A stretch of 64,000 bases of DNA from Paenibacillaceae bacterium (GTDB lineage Bacteria > Bacillota > Clostridia > Lachnospirales > Lachnospiraceae), in NCBI GenBank assembly GCA_015057705.1, contig SVDU01000008.1, positions 62,001 through 126,000 of the forward strand. The letters are read 5' to 3'. A program made the position numbers and the translations under genes. The stretch's first letter is position 1. Each line of letters opens with the position of its first letter. Under the pieces are notes generated by a model, which was not told the origin of the DNA, ran no database searches, and saw nothing but the letters and a program-made list of their open reading frames with translations. Shown here piece after piece: positions 46,868 through 55,916 of this stretch.

Positions 46868-47335
46868 GTGTTTGGATACGGGAAAAAAAATGAAGAAAAA
46901 AATACAGAACTTTTAGAACTTGGGAATATCCGCCTGAATTGCAGATCCGGAGAAAAAGATACAGTCATAAGGGAAGTGGGGAGAATGCTTTGCGAAAGTG
47001 GCTGCGTGGATGAATCCTATATAGAGGCAATGCTTCGGCGGGAGCTGACCTTTCCAACGAATATCGGAAATGGAATTGCACTTCCTCACGGTGTGGAGGA
47101 AGCTAAAAAAAATATCAGACGTTCCGGTATTGCAGTCATGGTATTTCCTGATGGAACGGACTGGGGAGGAGAGACGGTGAAACTGGTTATAGGGATTGCA
47201 GGAGCAGGAGAGGAGCATTTGGAAATACTCTCTGTCATTGCACAGTGTCTTGCTGATCCGGACGATGTGGACCGGATCACCAGGTGCAGTGCAAAGGAGA
47301 TCTATACCATGTTTACCGGAAAGGGGTGTTCGTAA
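46868..47335 (+). CDS. mtlF: PTS mannitol-type EIIA component
   Basis: A 155-residue cytoplasmic EIIA of the mannitol/fructose class. The phospho-His74 is in NGIALPHGVEEAK. It passes phosphate from HPr to the EIIB domains encoded upstream. GTG start at 46868 with a strong AAAGGAGGGG site. Its stop overlaps the kinase start (TAATG). Confidence 0.9.
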   Translation: MFGYGKKNEEKNTELLELGNIRLNCRSGEKDTVIREVGRMLCESGCVDESYIEAMLRRELTFPTNIGNGIALPHGVEEAKKNIRRSGIAVMVFPDGTDWGGETVKLVIGIAGAGEEHLEILSVIAQCLADPDDVDRITRCSAKEIYTMFTGKGCS

Positions 47336-48264
47336 TGATTGTTACAGTGACCATGAATCCAGCTATTGATAAAACAGTGGATATTGGAAAATTTGAACGG
47401 GGAGATTTAAACAGAATAAAGCGGGTGGAAATTGATGCCGGGGGAAAAGGCATTAACGTTTCCAAAACAATCAGAGAATTAGGAGGGGAAAGTATTGCCA
47501 CCGGTTTTGTGGGAGGAACCAGCGGCACCATCATCAGACAGGTTCTGACTGACTTAGGGCTCAGCACCGATTTCGTGGACGTAAAAGGGGAGACGAGAAC
47601 GAATTTAAAGGTGGTGGAGGAAACCGGTGAGGTGACAGAGCTTAATGAGCCTGGACCGGAAGTATCAAAGGAACAGCTAAACGATCTTCTTAACAGGCTG
47701 GAGGGTTATGCAAATCCGGATACCCTGTTTGTACTGGCAGGAAGCATACCGGCGGGAATACCCACCGATATATACAGAAAAATTACGGAACAGGTTCACC
47801 AAAAAGGTGCAAAGGTTTTGCTTGATGCAGACGGCGTGCTGTTTTCAGAATCCCTAAAAGGAAAACCAGATATGTTAAAACCCAACCGCTCAGAACTTGA
47901 ACGGTATTATCAGATGGATTACAGGGCTTCCGAGCAGGAACTTGTCTTAATGGGAGAAAAACTTCTTGATCAGGGAGCCTCCATGGCAGCAATCTCTCTC
48001 GGTCAAATGGGCGCCATTTTCTTAACAAAGGGTAAACGGTACCGTTGTCCAGGGCTTAAGGTAAAAGCCCATTCCACTGTAGGCGCCGGAGATGCTCTGG
48101 TTGCAGCCATGGCATACAGCTGGAATGAAAAGCTTCCCCTTGAAACCTGTATTCGTTTATGCATGGGGGCTTCAGCAGGCGCGGTCACCAGCATAGGAAC
48201 CAAGCCGCCTAAGCGCAGCCTGGTGGATGAACTGGTGGAGCGGGTAGAACTGTTGGAGATTTAA
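47335..48264 (+). CDS. fruK: PfkB-family 1-phosphofructokinase-like kinase
   Basis: A 309-residue PfkB-type sugar phosphate kinase with the FruK/LacC-type start VTVTMNPAIDKTVDI, the signature DAGGKGINVSKTI and the catalytic GAGDALVAAM segment. It would phosphorylate a ketose 1-phosphate to the bisphosphate. ATG 47335 overlaps the EIIA stop; further upstream codons belong to the EIIA overlap. Gene context (hexitol PTS plus dehydrogenase) suggests fructose 1-phosphate or a related ketose 1-phosphate as substrate. Confidence 0.85.
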   Translation: MIVTVTMNPAIDKTVDIGKFERGDLNRIKRVEIDAGGKGINVSKTIRELGGESIATGFVGGTSGTIIRQVLTDLGLSTDFVDVKGETRTNLKVVEETGEVTELNEPGPEVSKEQLNDLLNRLEGYANPDTLFVLAGSIPAGIPTDIYRKITEQVHQKGAKVLLDADGVLFSESLKGKPDMLKPNRSELERYYQMDYRASEQELVLMGEKLLDQGASMAAISLGQMGAIFLTKGKRYRCPGLKVKAHSTVGAGDALVAAMAYSWNEKLPLETCIRLCMGASAGAVTSIGTKPPKRSLVDELVERVELLEI

Positions 48265-48299
48265 TACTAAAATTCATGAATAGGCTGGAGGCTGGAAAT

Positions 48300-49574
48300 A
48301 TGAAAACAAAAGCGGTAAGAATGTACGGTGCAGATGACTTAAGACTGGAGGAGTTTGAACTTCCTCCCATAAAGGAAGATGAGATTCTTGTTAAAATCGT
48401 AAGTGACAGTATCTGTATGTCCACCTACAAGCTGGTAAAGCAGGGGAAAAAGCATAAAAGATCACCTCAGAACATGGATACCAATCCAGTCATTGTGGGT
48501 CATGAGTGTGCGGGGCTGATTGTGGAAGTGGGAAACAAGTGGAAGGATCAGTTTCGGCCGGGACAGAAGTTTTCTCTGCAGCCAGCGTTAAATTACAAGG
48601 GAAAGCTGGATTCACCGGGATATTCCTATGAATTCTGCGGAGGGGCCTGTACTTACTGTATTATGCCTAACGAGGTTATGGAGCTGGGATGTCTTCTTGA
48701 TTATACCGGAGAGAGCTTTTTTGAAGCATCACTGGGAGAACCGATGAGCTGCATCATTGGCGGATTTCATGCCAACTATCATACCAACAAAAGGAATTAC
48801 GATCATGCCATGGGAACCAAGGCAGATGGTAACATCCTGATTATGGGAGGCTGCGGCCCCATGGGACTGGGAGCAGTCAGTTATGGTCTGCAGTTTGAAA
48901 ATAAGCCAAAGAAAATTGTGGTAACGGATATCAGTGATGAGCGGATTGCCCGGGCAAAGGAAGTTATTTCAGAAGAGTCTGCTTTGGAGAGAGGAATTGA
49001 GCTTCGCTATGTGAATACAGCTGTCATGGCTGATCCTGTTTCAGAACTTATGGCACTTACAGAGGGACATGGCTATGATGATGTATTTGTGTATGTACCG
49101 GTAAAGGAAGTAGCACAGATGGGGGATAAACTCCTTGCATTTGACGGCTGCATGAACTTTTTTGCAGGACCCTCTGACAGCCAGTTTAAGGCGGAAATCA
49201 ATCTTTACAACTGCCATTATACAAGCACACATATCATGGGAACCACTGGCGGTAATACAGATGATCTGGTAGAGGCCAATCGGCTGTCGGCCGATGGAGC
49301 CATTGAAGCGGCTGTTATGGTAACACATGTAGGTGGAATTGACAGCATTGCAGAGGCGACAAAGAATCTGCCTTCCATTCCCGGTGGGAAAAAACTCACC
49401 TATACCCAATTCGATCTGCCTTTAACAGCCATTGATGATTTTGAAGAACTGGGAAAGACTGATCCGCTTTTTAAAAAACTCAGTGAATCCTGCAGTGCCC
49501 ATAAGGGATTATGGAACCGGGATGCAGAAAAGATTCTTTTTGATCATTTTGGTTTTAATCCAAATGAATTATAA
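48300..49574 (+). CDS. Zn-dependent hexitol-phosphate dehydrogenase-like protein (SorE/YggP type)
   Basis: A 424-residue medium-chain Zn dehydrogenase of the L-sorbose-1-phosphate reductase/YggP group. The catalytic Zn region has GHECAGLIVEVG, the Rossmann motif is GGCGPMGLGA (about 182-191), and the length exceeds typical 350-residue MDR enzymes as in this group. In E. coli, yggP lies beside a cryptic mannitol PTS, matching this context. It probably oxidises the PTS-made hexitol phosphate. ATG 48300 follows GGAGGCTGG; an ATG at 48276 lacks a site. A strong terminator follows. Confidence 0.85.
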   Translation: MKTKAVRMYGADDLRLEEFELPPIKEDEILVKIVSDSICMSTYKLVKQGKKHKRSPQNMDTNPVIVGHECAGLIVEVGNKWKDQFRPGQKFSLQPALNYKGKLDSPGYSYEFCGGACTYCIMPNEVMELGCLLDYTGESFFEASLGEPMSCIIGGFHANYHTNKRNYDHAMGTKADGNILIMGGCGPMGLGAVSYGLQFENKPKKIVVTDISDERIARAKEVISEESALERGIELRYVNTAVMADPVSELMALTEGHGYDDVFVYVPVKEVAQMGDKLLAFDGCMNFFAGPSDSQFKAEINLYNCHYTSTHIMGTTGGNTDDLVEANRLSADGAIEAAVMVTHVGGIDSIAEATKNLPSIPGGKKLTYTQFDLPLTAIDDFEELGKTDPLFKKLSESCSAHKGLWNRDAEKILFDHFGFNPNEL

Positions 49575-49583
49575 ATAGATAGA

Positions 49584-49649
49584 AAGAAGGAACCGTTGCT
49601 CTATAAGTGATATATTTAAACTTATGGAGCAACGGTTCCTTCTTTTATT
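49584..49649 (+). terminator. Long strong terminator, likely bidirectional
   Basis: A near-perfect 25-bp inverted repeat from AAGAAGGAACCGTTGCTC to GAGCAACGGTTCCTTCTT with an AT-rich loop and T run. Confidence 0.92.
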
Positions 49650-49800
49650 TATGTATAAAAACCATAATATCATTTATTTTACATAATGCCTTAAATTTTA
49701 GAATTGTTTTATAAATTTTGAGAGCTATGTGTGTTATAATACCTTTACGTAATATTAAATTTTTGTTATAAATCAAAGATAACGTGGGAGAGACGAAAAG

Positions 49801-51297
49801 GTGAAACTAAAATTAAGAACACGCCTGGTCGTAGCGTTTATAATCATAACGGTCGTTCCTCTGACCATGATTTTTGCAGTGGTGGCAGGTCTTGGAAGTT
49901 ATCAGATGAAAGCATTCCGCAAAGCCTATAACTTAACGGAGCATGTAGATCTGTTATCCGGCAATTCGCTGCAGATATTTAACCGTTTAACCAGAGAAAC
50001 CCAAAAAGAGATCAGCAGGATATTACAAAGTGACCCTGATCAGTTTAATGATCAGGATTTTTTGCAGAAGCTCAATGATAATCTGGCATCCAAATATGCC
50101 TATATGATTGTGCGAAAAGGGAATAATCTGATTTATGATGGCAACAGCCATATCACTCAGGGAATTTTCGACCAGCTGCCCAAGTATGAGGAGATAGACA
50201 GCACTCTTGATGGTGCAATTTATCTCGATGGGGAGACACAGCATCTGGTGAAGCAGATGGACTTCCTGTATTCAGACCAGGAGACGGGAAGTGTATTCAT
50301 CGTATCCAACGTAGACGGTCTTCTGCCTGAAATCAAGGTTATGATGGCGGAGATGCTGTTTGCAGCCATTATGATCATATTATTTACGGATGCGATTTTA
50401 ATGATGTGGGTATACCGGTCAGTCGTAAGTCCTCTGGGACGGCTGCAGGTTGCCACGAAAAAGATTAAGGATGGGAATCTGGATTTTAATCTGGAGGTAG
50501 AGAATGATGACGAGATCGGTCAGCTCTGCCAGGATTTTGAAGAGATGAGAATCCGGTTAAAGGAATCAGCAGAGGAAAAAGTTCAGTACGACAAGGAGAA
50601 CAAGGAACTGATCAGTAACATTTCCCATGATTTAAAGACGCCCATTACCGCTATTAAAGGATATGTGGAGGGAATTATGGATGGGGTTGCCTCATCCCCT
50701 GAGAAGTTAGACCGTTATATCCGGACAATCTACAACAAAGCCAACGATATGGATAAGCTGATTGATGAGCTGACCTTTTATTCCAAGATCGATACCAATA
50801 AGATTCCTTATACGTTTTCCAAAATCAATGTGTCCAATTATTTTGGTGACTGCATCGATGAGGTGGGTCTGGAGATGGAGGCAAGAAGCATTGAGCTTGG
50901 TTATTTTAATTATGTAGATGAAGATGTGATTATTATAGCGGATGCAGAGCAGATGCGAAGAGTCATTAACAACATCGTCAGCAACTCAGTAAAGTATATG
51001 GATAAGAAAAGCGGAATCATTAATATCAGGATCAAGGATGTAGGTGATTTTATCCAGGTGGAGATTGAGGACAACGGAAAAGGAATTCCGGCGAAGGACT
51101 TACCAAGTATCTTTGACCGTTTCTACCGGACTGATTCCTCGCGAAACTCTTCCCAGGGCGGAAGCGGAATCGGTTTATCCATTGTCAAGAAGATTATTGA
51201 AGATCACGGAGGCAGAATCTGGGCCACCAGCAAAGAAGGAATTGGAACTGAGATACACTTTGTTTTAAGAAAATACCAGGAGGTCATGCAGGAATGA
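49801..51297 (+). CDS. Sensor histidine kinase
   Basis: A 498-residue kinase: N-terminal helix (about 9-30), extracytoplasmic sensor (about 31-178), second helix (about 180-205), HAMP (about 206-258), phospho-acceptor motif LISNISHDLKTPITAIKGY (His near 280) and an HATPase domain with N box NNIVSNSVKYMD, G1 box DNGKGIP and GGSGIGLSIVKKI. GTG 49801 follows GGGAGA. A TATAAT with an extended TGT-type -10 lies at 49735-49740. The ATGA overlap with the response regulator fixes them as one unit. Signal unknown. Confidence 0.92.
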   Translation: MKLKLRTRLVVAFIIITVVPLTMIFAVVAGLGSYQMKAFRKAYNLTEHVDLLSGNSLQIFNRLTRETQKEISRILQSDPDQFNDQDFLQKLNDNLASKYAYMIVRKGNNLIYDGNSHITQGIFDQLPKYEEIDSTLDGAIYLDGETQHLVKQMDFLYSDQETGSVFIVSNVDGLLPEIKVMMAEMLFAAIMIILFTDAILMMWVYRSVVSPLGRLQVATKKIKDGNLDFNLEVENDDEIGQLCQDFEEMRIRLKESAEEKVQYDKENKELISNISHDLKTPITAIKGYVEGIMDGVASSPEKLDRYIRTIYNKANDMDKLIDELTFYSKIDTNKIPYTFSKINVSNYFGDCIDEVGLEMEARSIELGYFNYVDEDVIIIADAEQMRRVINNIVSNSVKYMDKKSGIINIRIKDVGDFIQVEIEDNGKGIPAKDLPSIFDRFYRTDSSRNSSQGGSGIGLSIVKKIIEDHGGRIWATSKEGIGTEIHFVLRKYQEVMQE

Positions 51298-51983
51298 GCA
51301 GAATATTGATTGTGGAAGATGAAGAGAGCATCGCAGAGCTGGAGAAGGATTATCTTGAGTTAAGCGGTTTTGAAGTTGAGATTGAAAATGACGGAGAAGA
51401 AGGGCTTAAGCTGGCGCTCCATGAGGATTTTGATTTACTCATACTGGATCTCATGCTTCCTGGAGTAGATGGATTTGAGATATGCAGGAAGGTTCGTGAA
51501 GTGAAAAACACTCCCATTATTATGGTTTCTGCTAAAAAAGAGGACATTGATAAGATCAGGGGACTTGGACTGGGTGCCGATGATTACATTACAAAACCCT
51601 TTTCTCCCAGTGAGATGGTTGCCCGCGTAAAGGCTCATCTTGCACGTTATGAGCGGCTGATTGGCAGCGGTATGCCGGATAATGAGATGATCGAGATCCG
51701 CGGACTTAAGATCGATAAGACGGCTAGGCGCGTATGGGTGAATGGGGAAGAGAAGAACTTTACTACCAAGGAATTCGATCTGCTTACGTTCCTGGCTCAG
51801 AACCCAAACCATGTTTATACGAAAGAAGAGCTGTTTAATAAGATCTGGGATATGGAATCCATCGGAGATATCGCCACAGTTACGGTGCATATTAAAAAGA
51901 TCAGGGAAAAAATTGAATTCAACACGGCGAAACCTCAGTATATAGAGACAATATGGGGCGTAGGTTACCGCTTTAAGGTGTGA
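51294..51983 (+). CDS. OmpR-family response regulator
   Basis: A 229-residue regulator. The receiver domain has the acidic pocket VEDEES, the phospho-Asp in LLILDLMLPG (about 52) and Lys in DDYITKPFS. A C-terminal winged helix (about 130-228) ends IWGVGYRFKV. It is the partner of the kinase encoded just upstream. Its stop lies within the start region of the next gene. Confidence 0.93.
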   Translation: MSRILIVEDEESIAELEKDYLELSGFEVEIENDGEEGLKLALHEDFDLLILDLMLPGVDGFEICRKVREVKNTPIIMVSAKKEDIDKIRGLGLGADDYITKPFSPSEMVARVKAHLARYERLIGSGMPDNEMIEIRGLKIDKTARRVWVNGEEKNFTTKEFDLLTFLAQNPNHVYTKEELFNKIWDMESIGDIATVTVHIKKIREKIEFNTAKPQYIETIWGVGYRFKV

Positions 51984-51985
51984 TG

Positions 51986-52744
51986 ATGAAGGAAAAACTA
52001 TACGAGATTCCCCTAAATGATGCGATGGATGCTGATGATGAATGTCCGTTTTGCTATTTGGAGCGCAAAGGGGAAGAAGAACTGATGGACTTCGTATTAG
52101 GCTCCTGTGCTTCCTATATGGAGAGTGATACCAGAGAGAAAACCGACTGTGCAGGCTTTTGCCGGACCCACCAGAAGCGGATGTTTGATTACGGCAATGC
52201 CCTGGGCAATGGCTGGATATTAAAAACCTATTACAAGAAGATGATATCAGAAATGCAGGAAGAATTTAAGAACTTTTCCCCCGGTAAAAAGTCTCTTAAG
52301 GACCGGATCACCGGCAGAAAGACAGAGGGAAATTCCATATGCAGCTGGATTGAGGGTAAAGAGAAGACCTGCTATATCTGCGACAGGTCTTCGGCGGTTT
52401 ACGACCGCTACATCGCTACGTTTTATCATCTGTATAAAAAGGATGCTTCCTTTTCTGAAAAGCTGAAGAAAAGCAAAGGTTTTTGTCTTCATCACTTTGG
52501 AGACCTGTTAAGAGAGTCAGACCGTTATTTAAATGACGAAGAACGGACCCGGCTGTATTCTGTGATTTTTCCACTGATGCTTAACAACATGGAACGGGTT
52601 TCCGGTGACATAGACTGGTTTATTGAAAAGTATGATTATTTAAACAGGGATGCGGACTGGAAGCAGTCAAAGGATGCCGTTCAGCGCGGTATGCAGAAGA
52701 TCAGAGGAGGATACCCTGCTGATCCTCCCTATAAGCAGAAATAA
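51986..52744 (+). CDS. Cys-rich DUF6062-like protein coupled to the two-component system
   Basis: About 252 residues. Two similar metal-site patterns are visible: CPFC near residue 20 followed by GFCRTHQKRMFDYG, and CYIC near 131 followed by GFCLHHFGDLL. Each half thus offers CxxC plus CxxH ligands, suggesting Zn or another metal. It resembles proteins annotated DUF6062 in Lachnospiraceae. The start lies 2 nt after the response regulator stop, with AAGGTG inside that gene, so translation is coupled. It may modulate the signalling pair; no function is known. Confidence 0.7.
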   Translation: MKEKLYEIPLNDAMDADDECPFCYLERKGEEELMDFVLGSCASYMESDTREKTDCAGFCRTHQKRMFDYGNALGNGWILKTYYKKMISEMQEEFKNFSPGKKSLKDRITGRKTEGNSICSWIEGKEKTCYICDRSSAVYDRYIATFYHLYKKDASFSEKLKKSKGFCLHHFGDLLRESDRYLNDEERTRLYSVIFPLMLNNMERVSGDIDWFIEKYDYLNRDADWKQSKDAVQRGMQKIRGGYPADPPYKQK

Positions 52745-52757
52745 TCTGTTTTGGCGG

Positions 52758-53603
52758 CTATGGATTAAGCCGTTTAAACTGACCCGGTGTACAGCCGGTT
52801 GTCTGCCGGAACGTGCGGATGAAGTTGGAGTAATCCACAAAACCAGACAGATGGCAGGCTTCTGAAACCGTATGACCTTTTAAGAGCAGTTCCTTTGCAA
52901 GAGCTACCCGCTTCACCACAATATACTGGAAGATACTGCTTTCTGTTTCTGATTTAAATAAGTGGCTTAAATAATATTTATCAAGAGACAGGGCAAGGGA
53001 GATGGAGTCCAGTGTAAGGGGTTCCGTTAGATGGTCATCAATATAATTCATGATTGCCTGTGCCCTGTGAGGCCTTGGTGCTGTTTTTACAGAGCCGGTA
53101 TTCTGCCAGGCCTGATTAATAAGTATGAGAATCTGAATAATGGTTGTTAACGCTGTTAAATCGCTGCCGTATGGGCGGCGATTTTTTATTGCCTTCTCCA
53201 GATTTTTTGCCATGGAAATGAGAAGTTCATAATCGGTCTGGGGCAGTAATACCAGATTGTTTTTTCCAGGATCTCTGTGAAAGCAGTCTAAGAGATTGGT
53301 TGATGGGGTACAATAAGGCCGGATGTAGGATGGATTAACATGAATCACCAGTCTGGTAAAGGGTTCATTGGAGGTATTGATTGCTTTATGAATCTCCCGG
53401 TTGGAAAAGAGAATCAGGCTGCCAGGATTCATGTCATAGCATGCATTTTCCACAAAATACTGGATATGGCCATCTACCAGAAGATAAATTTCATGGCTGT
53501 TATGCATGTGAAAATCCACATTACCAGCCATGTTGCTGGTGGTGAAATCACAACTGATGGGATCGGAAAATTCGCTGTAATGATAGGGGCTTTCCTTTTT
53601 CAT
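52758..53603 (-). CDS. AraC-family regulator with cupin sensor domain
   Basis: A 281-residue regulator. The N-terminal cupin (about 25-95, with HMHNSHEIYLLVDG) likely binds a sugar, and two C-terminal AraC helix-turn-helices lie at about 180-278 (LDSISLALSLDKYYLSHLF, then VSEACHLSGFVDYSNFIRTFRQ). The start at 53603 has GGAGGT upstream. It is divergent from the Gfo/Idh/MocA operon and probably controls it through the direct repeats at 53618-53654. Confidence 0.9.
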   Translation of the reverse strand: MKKESPYHYSEFSDPISCDFTTSNMAGNVDFHMHNSHEIYLLVDGHIQYFVENACYDMNPGSLILFSNREIHKAINTSNEPFTRLVIHVNPSYIRPYCTPSTNLLDCFHRDPGKNNLVLLPQTDYELLISMAKNLEKAIKNRRPYGSDLTALTTIIQILILINQAWQNTGSVKTAPRPHRAQAIMNYIDDHLTEPLTLDSISLALSLDKYYLSHLFKSETESSIFQYIVVKRVALAKELLLKGHTVSEACHLSGFVDYSNFIRTFRQTTGCTPGQFKRLNP

Positions 53604-53617
53604 GGGGACCTCCTTAA

Positions 53618-53654
53618 ATAGACAATCTACGCATGTTTATAGTCAATCTGCGCA
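53618..53654. promoter_or_regulatory. AraC-type direct-repeat operator
   Basis: ATAGACAATCTACGCA (53618-53633) and ATAGTCAATCTGCGCA (53639-53654) are 21 nt apart, two turns of the helix, in the divergent region. This is typical of AraC-family binding. A TATAAT-like -10 for the rightward operon lies at about 53678-53683. Confidence 0.75.
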
Positions 53655-53724
53655 AACAAATTGCGTTAAAATAATTATATAATAGAAATACAGAAGAAAC
53701 AAGGAAAAGAAAAGAGGAATGATT

Positions 53725-54744
53725 ATGGTTCGGGTTGGAGTGATTGGCTGCGGAAATATCGGAAAAGTCCATTCCATGATCTTAAAGGAATTAAAAGAAG
53801 TCAGGCTCTGTGCCATGGCTGATATTCGTATAGACAGGGCGGAGGAATTCTGCCACCAATATACGGAAGGAAAAGGACATGCATACGAATCGTTAGAAGA
53901 GATGCTTGAGAAAGAAGAGCTGGATGGAATTCATATCTGTACGCCTCATTTTTGTCATGTTCCCATGGCGGAAATGGCCTTAAAGAAGGGCCTTCACGTA
54001 TTTATGGAGAAGCCGCCGGCTATTAGCAGACAGCAATTTGAACAGTTAGAGAAGGCATCGTCAGAAAGCGGCGCAAGGCTTGGATTCTGTTTTCAGAACC
54101 GGTATAACGAGACCACAAAAAAAGCCACAGAGCTGATTGAGGAAGGTAAAATCGGAGCCCTGCGGGGAGGAAGAGCGTTTGTTACCTGGAACAGGAATGC
54201 ACCTTATTACACCGAAAGCGGATGGAGAGGAAAGCTGGAGACAGAAGGCGGCGGAGCTCTTATGAATCAGTCCATACATGCTCTTGATCTGCTGCTTCGC
54301 TGGCTTGGCAAGCCGATCAAAACAGAAGCTTCCATGGGCAACCATCACTTAAAGGGTATTGTAGAGGTGGAGGATACCCTGGAAGCCTATATGGAGTTTA
54401 CCCAGGGGAAAGATCCTGTAAGAGCCAGCTTCTACGCTACGACTGCATACGTCAGTGACGCGCCTGTTCTCATTGAGATTGCAGGGGAAAGAGGATTTAT
54501 CCGGGTAGAAGGAGATACAGTCACTTATCAGGAGGCAGGAGAGATGGAACCTGTTATCTGGCGTTCGAAAAAAAGCCTTGTACCGGGAAAATCTTACTGG
54601 GGCAGTGGTCATGAAGCCTGCATTCACGATTTTTATGACTGCGTCAGCACAGGAAAAGCTTATGGAAATGATCTTAAGTCGGTTCGGCTTACATTTAATA
54701 CAATGATGGATATCTATGAATCTGCAGGAAGTGAGGAGAAATAA
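53725..54744 (+). CDS. Gfo/Idh/MocA family oxidoreductase (first)
   Basis: A 339-residue NAD(P)-dependent dehydrogenase with N-terminal Rossmann VGVIGCGNIGKVHS and the family motif FMEKPPA near residue 96, then the C-terminal alpha/beta domain. Acts on sugars, inositols or derivatives; substrate unknown. ATG 53725 has GAGGA 6 nt upstream; the ATG two codons earlier overlaps it. First gene of a three-gene operon. Confidence 0.88.
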   Translation: MVRVGVIGCGNIGKVHSMILKELKEVRLCAMADIRIDRAEEFCHQYTEGKGHAYESLEEMLEKEELDGIHICTPHFCHVPMAEMALKKGLHVFMEKPPAISRQQFEQLEKASSESGARLGFCFQNRYNETTKKATELIEEGKIGALRGGRAFVTWNRNAPYYTESGWRGKLETEGGGALMNQSIHALDLLLRWLGKPIKTEASMGNHHLKGIVEVEDTLEAYMEFTQGKDPVRASFYATTAYVSDAPVLIEIAGERGFIRVEGDTVTYQEAGEMEPVIWRSKKSLVPGKSYWGSGHEACIHDFYDCVSTGKAYGNDLKSVRLTFNTMMDIYESAGSEEK

Positions 54745-54747
54745 ATC

Positions 54748-55902
54748 ATGGAAAAAGTGAGACTGGGAATTATCGGAATTGGTAATATGGGTACCAACCA
54801 TTTGAAAAGTATTCAGGAAGGGAAGGTTCCGGAGATTGAAGTGACAGCAGTGGCTGACAGGGAGGACGGACGGCTTGCCTGGGCGAGAGAATATATGCCA
54901 GCTGAGACCTTGTTTTTTAAAGAAGGAAAGGATTTAATCGATGCAGGAGTGTGTGATGCTGTATTAATTGCGGTACCTCATTATCAGCATCCGGAGCTTA
55001 CAATCTATGCTATGAAGCACGGCCATCATGTTCTGTGTGAGAAGCCTGCAGGCGTTTACACAGCTCAGGTTAGAGAGATGAATGAAGCAGCGCAAAAATC
55101 TGACCGTATATTTGCCATGATGTTCAATCAGAGAACCAACTGCATTTACAGAAAGCTGCATGAGCTGGTAACTGGCGGAGAGTTAGGAGCAATCAAACGG
55201 GTAAACTGGATTGTAACTGACTGGTACAGAACACAGTCCTATTATGATTCTGGCAGCTGGAGAGCAACCTGGGACGGAGAAGGCGGAGGCGTACTCTTAA
55301 ATCAGTGTCCTCACAATATGGACCTCCTTCAATGGATCTGCGGAATGCCGGATAAAGTACGTGCCTTCTGCCACAACGGAAAATGGCATGATATTGAGGT
55401 GGAAGATGATGTGACAGCCTATCTGGAATATCCAAACGGGGCAACAGGGGTCTTTGTAACCACAACAGCAGATGCACCCGGTACAAACCGATTCGAGATT
55501 ACCATGGAGATGGGCAAAGTGGTTTGTGAAAATGACCGCCTTATGCTTTATAAACTGGCAGAAAATGAGCGCACCTTCTGCAAAACCGCAAAAGGAGGAT
55601 TTGATACACCGGAATGTACTATCACGGAGGTGGAAACAGACGGTGTCAATGAGCAGCATGTGGGAGTATTAAAGGCATTTGCAGGAAAAATTTTAAGAGG
55701 AACACCTCTGGTGGCAGAAGGAGTGGAAGGAATCAATGGACTGACATTATCAAACGCCATGCATTTATCCAGCTGGCTGAACAGGGAAGTAGAGATTCCG
55801 TTTGATGAAAATCTGTTTTTAGAGGAATTAAATAAACGCCGTGCTGCTTCCAGAAAAAAAGAGGGAACTGGCGTGGTATTTGATACTGAAGGAAGTTATT
55901 GA
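54748..55902 (+). CDS. Gfo/Idh/MocA family oxidoreductase (second)
   Basis: A 384-residue homologue: LGIIGIGNMGTNHLKS Rossmann start, CEKPAGVYT motif (about 97-105) and a catalytic region with NQCPHNMDLLQWICG. It starts 4 nt after the first dehydrogenase. The pair may catalyse successive oxidation and reduction of one sugar, as in other paired Gfo/Idh/MocA pathways; inference. Confidence 0.88.
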   Translation: MEKVRLGIIGIGNMGTNHLKSIQEGKVPEIEVTAVADREDGRLAWAREYMPAETLFFKEGKDLIDAGVCDAVLIAVPHYQHPELTIYAMKHGHHVLCEKPAGVYTAQVREMNEAAQKSDRIFAMMFNQRTNCIYRKLHELVTGGELGAIKRVNWIVTDWYRTQSYYDSGSWRATWDGEGGGVLLNQCPHNMDLLQWICGMPDKVRAFCHNGKWHDIEVEDDVTAYLEYPNGATGVFVTTTADAPGTNRFEITMEMGKVVCENDRLMLYKLAENERTFCKTAKGGFDTPECTITEVETDGVNEQHVGVLKAFAGKILRGTPLVAEGVEGINGLTLSNAMHLSSWLNREVEIPFDENLFLEELNKRRAASRKKEGTGVVFDTEGSY

Positions 55903-55916
55903 TAAAAGGAGAGAGC

